Below, one piece after another: positions 57,500-64,000 of a stretch of 64,000 nt of DNA. Both the position numbers and the translations under genes were made by a program. The notes beneath the pieces are model-generated. The model was not told the DNA's origin and made no database searches. It saw only the letters and a program-made list of their open reading frames with translations. This DNA comes from Dugong dugon (lineage: Eukaryota; Chordata; Mammalia; Sirenia; Dugongidae): positions 166,295,624 to 166,359,623 of the forward strand of contig CM057461.1 of the NCBI GenBank assembly GCA_030035585.1, written 5' to 3'. The number at the start of each line of letters is the position of its first letter. The first letter of the stretch is position 1.

Positions 57500-57665
57500 G
57501 AACAATATATTAGAAGTCATGAGGCATGAGCTCAAGTCCCAAGGGTTACTTACTTGCCCTGTAGCCTTTGGCAAGTCACTTGACCTCAGTTTTCTCATCT
57601 GTAAAATGAGAATGAAAATGACTGTCCTGCCAATTGACTTCACAGGTTAATATATGCAGAAAGCA
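57500..57665 (+). repeat. MIR SINE
   Basis: Sense MIR: 'atgagctcaagtcccaaggg', 'ggcaagtcacttgacctcag', 'ttctcatctgtaaaatgaga'. Confidence 0.88.
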
Positions 57666-58236
57666 TTTTGTAGTCTTATGAATGTAGGTCATAGTTACTA
57701 ATTCAAGTCAACTTGTTTCCCACATTGAAATTTAGGCTTTATCTTCTTTGGAAATCCAAGCATGCTTGGAGCTACCTTAGAGATGGTTATAAACGCCACC
57801 TCTGCAGAGGGCTGACCTTGCTCCTAAATATAGCAATTGACCCATTTACAATAAGGGAGGAGGGAAAGGCTTTTGTTCGAACCAAACTTTTGTCCCCTCT
57901 TATTTTCATGGAAGCACGAGCAACTTCTAATTTTCCAGAAGTCAACTATATCACAAGATTTACAGATTACCTGTGGGAAATCGTTTAGCTCTCACTGTCT
58001 CACTCATAAGCAGCAGATAAGTACCTTCTCACCTCCAGCCTTACTGTTCAGGTTGCCTGTTGTCAAGCAGGAGTTGTGAGGGAAAGAGGTTTGAGGTTAC
58101 TGCTTCCTGTCTCCACACCTTTAGCTGGTTTAGCTGCTAGGAAAGGCTTTGAAAAGCAAAGCACTAAATTCGTCATCAAAACAACTCGTCGATTCAGTTA
58201 GAGAAATGTCAGTCTAGTCAATCTTTTGATACTATC
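57666..58236. other. CD28 intron 1
   Basis: No recognised feature. The overlapping frames at 57713-57988 and 57873-58079 look non-coding. Confidence 0.35.
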
Positions 58237-58394
58237 CAAACCAAACCCGTTGCCATAGAGTTGATTCTGACTCATAGCAACCCTATAGGACAGGGTAGAA
58301 CTGCCTGCAGGGTTTCAAAGAAATGCTGGTGGATTCAAACTGCCGACCTTTTGGTTAGCAGCCGAGCTCTTTACCACTGCACCACCAGGGCTCC
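58237..58394 (-). repeat. AFRO SINE
   Basis: Antisense SINE with flanking tttgatacta at 58225-58234 and 58395-58404. Starts 'caaacccgttgccatagagt', ends 'gcaccaccagggctcc'. Confidence 0.92.
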
Positions 58395-58796
58395 TTTGAT
58401 ACTACAGCAAATACAATCTATGGGCTGACAGTGTTTCTCTTTTAACGTAATAGATTTGACCTAGGTAGCCCTGACCTAACCACTTACAAAAGGAGGGAGA
58501 GGAGGAAAAAGGGTAGGTTGGCTAAGATCAAATTAGCCTGAGAAGAATGCTTTCTATCCCTAGTAAGAACTAGAAAGCAAAAAAGGAATGAAATAGAAGT
58601 TGGTATGGGAATCTAAATATTTCCGTAGTTTATTTTGAGTCTAGTCTTTACAATATAGCCTTAAGTTACTCAAAGTACCATGAATTCTCAGAAACTCAGA
58701 GAACCAAAGTACATATCAAAGCCAAATACCATTTGGTATTCTGGTTATCTGCTGCTTTGATTTATCCATGTTGTTACTCCACTACAGCAAGGTACC
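58395..58796. other. CD28 intron 1
   Basis: Unrecognised sequence between two SINEs. Confidence 0.35.
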
Positions 58797-58911
58797 CAAA
58801 AACCAAACCCATTGCTGCCCTATAGGGTTTCCAAGGAGTGGCTGGTGGATTCAAACTGCCCACCTTGTGGTTAGCAGCCATAGCTGTTACCTAGGGTGCC
58901 ACCAGGTCTCC
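58797..58911 (-). repeat. AFRO SINE, internally deleted
   Basis: Antisense copy in which 'cccattgct' joins directly to 'gccctatagggtttccaagg', missing about 45 bp. Flanks 'agcaaggta' and 'agcagggta' suggest a target duplication. Confidence 0.85.
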
Positions 58912-60149
58912 TTAGCAGGGTAAGAGGTGTATATTTCCATAATGCTCCATTTTAAGAAAAAATGAGAGGAATAAGAACTATTGTGTCTACTGGAAATCAT
59001 AATGATCAAGTATATTCAGTATCACTTGGAGCAACTGATTATCTTTTTCCACCACCAAAAGTGAATTTCCTTCATTTTGTGTCTATCCAAAGCAGATGTA
59101 GATTCTGAGGCGCTGTGATTATGATTGTGAGGTCTTATGAGAGATTTCCCATTAGGAAATTATTCACATGAACCAAGGAGGGACCATGTGCTAGGATATA
59201 GCTGTTGAAACACAAGAAGTTTTATTAGCCAACCATGAGCTCAGCTTGGACCCTAAAGTTAGCCACAGAGTACCACATATTTAGCAAATTACTTCTAGCA
59301 TAACGCCTATGTTTAAACGTCAGCTAATTATTAAATTATCTGTGTTGACATGGAAGAGAGAAGAAAGTAAACATGGAAAGATAAGTTGGACGTTGTCTTT
59401 TTGTCAAATGCCATATGAACAATAGCTTCAAGCTCTTTCCCAACAAAATCCGAGCAAAAAACAAAAATAAAACAAACAAACAAACAAAAAACATTCTTTT
59501 TCCTTCCTTTGTTCAATCACTGGATATGCCATCAACCAAGAGAATATTGAGTATGTAACAGCTAGCCTAGATACTGGGATCTTGGATTGTTCCTCCTTAA
59601 GAATTTTCTCAATTTGTAGTGCTGAGGTAGAATGGGCTCAAGAGAAAGCTGATCAATCTCTACAATGTTGAGGTCTGAATTTTGGAGGTCCTATGATAGA
59701 ACAGAAGGAAAATCTATCTTCCAGTTAGCTCACCATATTCTACCTTATGAAGGAAAAATAGTCACAGGAGAGAAAGACCACCGATTCTCCCTTCTGGAAA
59801 ACAGCAAACACTGGAATAAGCTCCAGGTAGTCAAAAGGGTGCCCAGTAACCTTTGAGGTAATTTGCATGGTCTTTGCAGTGATCCAGCAGGCTGGAAGAA
59901 GGTCTCCTTCATACCTCAGATGTCCAAACTTCACTTTAGTTTCTGAGCTATCTATTATGGTAATGTAGTTAATGAAGAAGACATCTAGGCACAATGAAAA
60001 CAGTGTTGCTTACTGGTTGATCAGAGTGGACTAAAAACAGTCATTTTTGCTTCTTCTTCTCCTCCACTCACCACAACTAAGCCAATGCTGAGTTTTGCCA
60101 GTTTTAGCCTGTAAATACGTCTTGAGTTCATCCATTTCTCTCGAATCAT
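58912..60149. other. CD28 intron 1
   Basis: No exon or confident repeat. A short (CAAA)n-like run lies at about 59468-59490. Confidence 0.35.
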
Positions 60150-60820
60150 AATTCTGGCCCTTATCACCTCTTGCCTAGACTACTACAGTACTATCCTAAC
60201 TGGGTTCCATGTTTTCACTCTTGTACCCTTCACATTTATCCTCCACATTTTTACTACAGTCATCTATGTAAAATGAAAACTTGTACACATCACTTTTCTG
60301 CTCAAAATCCTTTAGTAGGTACCTGTCACCTGCAGGAGAGAACCCAAGCTCCCTAATATGTGAATCTTGCCTGCTTTGCCAGTTTTGTCTATCACAACAC
60401 ATGGTCCCACAAAACTGAGGTAGCTTTAATTTCCTAAACCTGCCATACTGTTTCTCGCCTCCTTATCCCCACTGCTTCTTTCTGTCTTTGTATTCTCCTT
60501 CACACAGCTTCTACCTCACACCCCCCTGACCCCACACATATACTCCCACCTGACCCCACTCCCCAACATGGAGACATAGTAGCCTGGCTAACTCCCACTC
60601 AGTAAAAATTTGTCAAATCAATGACTACGTCATCCTTCAAGACTCAGGCCAGGAGCCACCTCCTCCAGAGGTCCTTCTCTGTTTCCCCCACTATTCCCAG
60701 AAACACTCTGTGCAGATCATTGTGTTACTGTTATTTTAAGTGGCTGTCAGTTTATGTATCTTTTTTCCCCACCAGACTGTGAGCCACCTGAGGACAGGAA
60801 CTAAGCCCTGTTCATCTTTG
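60150..60820 (+). repeat. L2 LINE 3' portion
   Basis: Sense L2: 'cttatcacctcttgcctaga', 'ctgctcaaaatcctttagta', 'catccttcaagactcaggcc', 'gaggtccttctctgtttccc', 'accagactgtgagccacctg'. Confidence 0.8.
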
Positions 60821-61409
60821 GGAAATCAATTTTTCTCTCCCATGTGCCATCTTGGGAAGCTGTCACATGCCGAATTAGATTCCCCAAGCTTCTCCCAGCC
60901 TCACTTAGTTTCAGTGCCACACCCTCCTTTTTATCTCTACAAAGAAGTCCTACTCTCACTTGTTTTCTTATATCAGCCCTCCAAGGCAGGTCAGGAAGAA
61001 TTTGAATGTCTATTAAAATAGAGTCCAAATCCCTAGCAACAGAAACACAGTTCCTGGAGGGCTCAGTAAGCAGAAATATGATGTCCTTACCTGCAGTCCC
61101 TGAAAAGTATGGAAAATGCTGCCATTTCTTGGTAGGATTGGTAGCCCTTCCTATTAGAACACTCCCAATGCCTCTTTCTAAGAAAACAAAGAAAAACAAA
61201 AACAAAACCAAGTTGGTTTTCATATCGAGGTAGGTTGAACATTTCGGTTCTTCACATGTTTACTTTTCAGTGCTCTTGGGGAATACTTGTTGAATGAATA
61301 ATAAATGAAGCTAAGTTGCTTTTAAGATGCAGGTTTTGAACAAGGATTTAATGAGATTGTAGTCAGACCTAGCTGCTGATAAGAATAGTACAGTCAGATC
61401 ACCATCTTC
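60821..61409. other. CD28 intron 1
   Basis: Nothing recognised. The 140-codon minus-strand frame at 60801-61223 has no identifiable domain and overlaps the L2 end, so I treat it as chance. Confidence 0.35.
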
Positions 61410-61690
61410 CACTCATCAATTATTTACTGAGCATCTATTATTTGCCTGGTATCATACAAAGAAGCATAACGTGGTCCTTGCTCTCAAGATACATGGAAAC
61501 TGGGTGCCTAAAGAAAATACCCATAAATCAAAAGCTAAATAAATTGAATCTTATGAAATGAGAGGTGTTCAAAAGGTAGAACTTGACCAAATGGCAAATG
61601 AGTGCTACAGAGAACAATTGTTTTGAGAACAGAGAAGGGAGAGGCAGGCACTCTATGCCATGGAGTTAAGTGCACAAAGTATACTTTGGA
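61410..61690 (-). repeat. L2 LINE fragment
   Basis: Antisense L2: 'tcatcaattatttactgagc', 'gtggtccttgctctcaagat', 'gaggtgttcaaaaggtagaa'. Confidence 0.6.
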
Positions 61691-61842
61691 GATAGGAATG
61701 CTCAGTGTGTTCCTGGGATGTTGACTTAAATGGCCTGGCTAATTAGGAGATTTTTGGTTTGAGAAAATGATGTTGGATGAGCCCATGAAGACCTGCGGAT
61801 TTCAAGATAAGAAGTGAGGTTTCATCTGTTAGGCCACTGGTT

Positions 61843-62000
61843 CTCAAACTTGGCTGCAAATTAGAATCACCTGATTTAAAAATGCTGCTGCCTGGATCCC
61901 ACACCCAGAGATTCTGATTTAACTGGTCTGATGTACTGCCTCGAAAAGCAAGGGTTGTTAAAGTTCCCCAGGTGGTTATAATATACTATAAGTTTGAGAT
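61843..62000. mobile_element. MER5A-like hAT MITE
   Basis: Starts 'ccactggttctcaaacttgg' with 'ttagaatcacctg' and 'cccagagattctgattta', and ends in the inverted terminus 'ccccaggtgg...aagtttgaga'. Close to the ~189-bp MER5A layout. Confidence 0.78.
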
Positions 62001-62014
62001 ATTTGTTAAGCCAT

Positions 62015-62216
62015 GTTGTTGTTAGGTGCTGCTGAGTTGAATCCGACCCATAGTGACCCCATATGACAGAGCAGAACTGCACGATAGGGTTTCCTAGGCT
62101 GTAATGTTTACGGGAGCAGATTACCAGGCCTTTCTTCTGCAGAACTACTGATGGGTTTGAACCACCAGCCTTTCAGCTAGCAGCTGGCACTTAACCATGG
62201 TGCCACCACAGCTTCT
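62015..62216 (-). repeat. AFRO SINE, RTE-tailed long form
   Basis: Antisense SINE with perfect 13-bp flanks tttgttaagccat at 62002-62014 and 62217-62229. It begins 'gttgttgttaggtgctgctg', which is also the RTE 3' end. Confidence 0.93.
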
Positions 62217-62285
62217 TTTGTTAAGCCATACTAGTTTTCAGTCCTAACTATCAGAATCAACTGAGAGAACTTTTAAGACAATACC

Positions 62286-63378
62286 AAAGATAAGCCACAG
62301 AATAGGAGAAAATGTTTGCAAATTATATACCTGATAAGGAATTTGTATTCAAAATATGTAAATAACTATTACAACTCAGCAATGAAAAGACAACTCAGTT
62401 CAAAAATAGGCAAATAATCTGAATAGACATTTCTCTAAAAAGGACATACCAGTAACTAATAAGCACATGAAAAGATGCTCAATATCATTAGTCCTTAAAC
62501 AAACAAACAAAAAAACCCAAACCTGTTGAGACTGAGTGGATTCTGACTTACAGAGATCCTATAGGACAGAGTAGAACTGCCCCATAGGGTTTCCAAGATT
62601 TCCAAGGTGGATTCGAACTGCTGACCTTTTGGTTAGCAGCCATAGCTCTTAGCCACTGCAACCACTTCTTATCCACTAGGGTGGCTCTAATAAAAAAAGA
62701 TGGACAATAACAAATGTTGTCAAGGATGTGGAGAAACTGGAACCCTCACACATTGCTGGTGGGAATTTAAAGGGTGCAGCTGCTTTGAGAAACAGTTTTA
62801 TAGTTCCTCAAAAGTTAAACACAGAATTCACACATGAATCAGCACTTCTATTCCTAGGTATATAGCCAAGATAATTGAAAACATATGTTTACACAGAAAT
62901 TTGTACAGGAATGTTCATAGCAGCAATGTTCATAATAACCAAAAACGGAAACAACTGATAAATGGAAAAGCAAAATATGGTATGTTCATACAGTGGAATA
63001 TTATTAGGTTGTAAAAAGTGATGAAGTTCTGATAGATGCTACAGTGTGGATGAGCCTTGAAAACTCATGCTAAGTAAAAGAAGTCAGTCACAAAAGACCA
63101 CAGGTTGTATGATTCCATTTATATAAAGTTCCCAGAATAGACAAATCCATAGAGACAGAAAGTAAATTAGTCATTGCCTTGTGTTAGAGGGAGGGAGGAA
63201 TGGGGAGTGACTGCTAATGAATATGGGGTTTCTTTTTGGGATGATGAAAATATTCCGGAATTAGTGGTGATTGATGCACAACTTTGTAAATATACTAAGA
63301 TCTACTGAACTGTATACTTCAAAAGGGCGAACTTTATGGTATATGAATTATATCTCAATATAATTAAAAAAAGAACGG
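62286..63378 (+). mobile_element. Old L1 (L1M) 3' end
   Basis: Sense ORF2 C-terminal region and 3' end of an old L1: 'catgaaaagatgctcaatat', 'gatgtggagaaactggaacc', 'aatgttcatagcagcaatgt', 'actgaactgtatacttcaaa', then an A run at 63365-63373. No intact frame. A SINE interrupts it at 62495-62664. Confidence 0.9.
62495..62664 (-). repeat. AFRO SINE inside the L1M
   Basis: Antisense SINE ('cccaaacctgttgagactga', 'tttggttagcagccatagct'). About 40 bp of L1 that should lie between 'atatcattag' and 'ttatccactagggtgg' is missing at the insertion point. Confidence 0.88.
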
Positions 63379-63507
63379 GGAATAAAAACCCCGCAATAAC
63401 CCCCAACCTAGACTAATTAAATGAGAATTTATGAGAGTGGGACTTGGGCATAGGTACACGTACTTTAAAAAAAATCCCTGATGTGCAGCCAGCATTGAGA
63501 ACTACGT

Positions 63508-63869
63508 AGGAGATGAAAAGCTATTAGTGATTTAGTTCTATGAAGCTCCTTCCTTTCCAAAGCAAAAACAAAACACATGAGTTGTTGAATTCAAATTCTG
63601 GTTAAATTGTAACTTCATTTAAATCTCATTTTACTGGCTTTTCAGTGTGGGTGTGTAGGGTGCTGCTTCAAATTATCATTTTTTTTCTTTTAAAATGTTA
63701 AGTAAGTAGACAATTATTAGCATACCTCAAAACAATAGCAAAAAATGTTTTCGTATTGAAATTCGAATCTCTAGCTATTTCTCAGGTGCTTGTGGCTGAC
63801 TTGAATTTTAGTTCTAGTTTTGCCTACCATTTGTTCAGTGACTTTAGACAAACCGTCTAGTATCTATCT
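63508..63869. other. CD28 intron 1
   Basis: Unrecognised sequence. No CD28 exon 2 motif. Confidence 0.4.
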
Positions 63870-64000
63870 TTTGGTCTCATACAGTCATTAAACAAACAAA
63901 CACATAACACATTCGAATAGATTGTTATATGTCAGGCAATGGGACACAGGAGTAAACGAGATAGACATTCTCTTTCTTCATGGATTTTATAATCTTGTTT
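63870..64000 (-). repeat. L2 LINE fragment, cut by window edge
   Basis: Antisense L2: 'gtcaggcaatgggacacagg', 'agtaaacgagatagacattc', 'ttcatggattttataatctt', running off the window. Confidence 0.6.

Larger units (their letters stand above)
62232..63507. mobile_element. MER5A-like element split by L1
   Basis: Left part 62232-62285 ('ctagttttcagtcctaacta', 'cagaatcaactgagagaac') and right part about 63400-63507 ('gactaattaaatgagaattt', 'gatgtgcagccagcattgag') together make one MER5A. The L1M insertion separates them. Confidence 0.65.

Noticed and set aside
60801..61223. 140-codon minus-strand frame as a gene
   Set aside because: It overlaps an L2 3' end, has no identifiable domain or splice logic, and lies antisense in CD28 intron 1.
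42282..64000. Presence of CD28 exons 2-4
   Set aside because: No frame carries the Ig-domain Cys motifs, the MYPPPY ligand-binding loop, the transmembrane segment or the YMNM tail. Human intron 1 is about 20 kb, and this one is enlarged by insertions.
1..64000. CRISPR arrays, operons, prophage or other prokaryotic systems
   Set aside because: Sequence content is mammalian throughout. The only repeated spaced motifs are SINEs, LINEs and microsatellites.

Overview
This is a piece of a placental-mammal genome. The lineage is most likely Afrotheria and probably a proboscidean (elephant). The evidence is more than twenty tRNA-headed SINEs of the AFRO type that share their 3' end with an RTE (BovB-clade) LINE, several copies of that RTE, and young L1s with a distinctive long 3' UTR, all laid over older L2, MIR, MER5A, Tigger and hAT-Charlie debris. 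Nothing bacterial or viral is present. Most of the window is non-coding, and almost every open frame of 60 to 130 codons is chance or a shadow of a repeat.

The one live host gene I recognise is CD28, on the plus strand. Its first exon lies at about 42013-42281: a 5' UTR of roughly 210 bases, an ATG at 42224, a signal peptide reading MILRLFLALNFLPSIQATA, and a phase-1 GT donor at 42282. The Ig-domain exon was not found, so everything from 42282 to the right edge (at least 21.7 kb) is read as intron 1. The 42 kb to the left is the upstream intergenic region with the proximal promoter.

Layout. 1-7.2 kb: L2 fragments, then a 5'-truncated L1 3' end (perfect 14-bp target duplication) that later received a full-length processed retrocopy of API5. 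8.4-17.5 kb: RTE copies including a 3.2-kb near-complete one at 9701-12899, another truncated L1, and a compact GC-rich hAT-type MITE at 16040-16555. 18-32 kb: SINEs, microsatellites, and a Charlie-like element split by a Tigger element and two SINEs. 33.7-40.1 kb: a 6.3-kb L1 with ORF1, an unusually long spacer, ORF2 and a long 3' UTR. 40-42.3 kb: CD28 upstream sequence and exon 1. 42.3-64 kb: CD28 intron 1, with two MaLR-like solo LTRs (one inside a SINE), an unidentified minus-strand coding-like remnant at 46709-46921, and a MER5A/L1/SINE nest near the right end.

Apart from CD28, no genes act together here. The value of the window lies in the CD28 first exon and promoter, the API5 retrocopy, and a set of dated nested insertions that record how RTE, L1 and their SINE parasites built this locus. 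Repeat family names come from recognition by eye, not from a database search.
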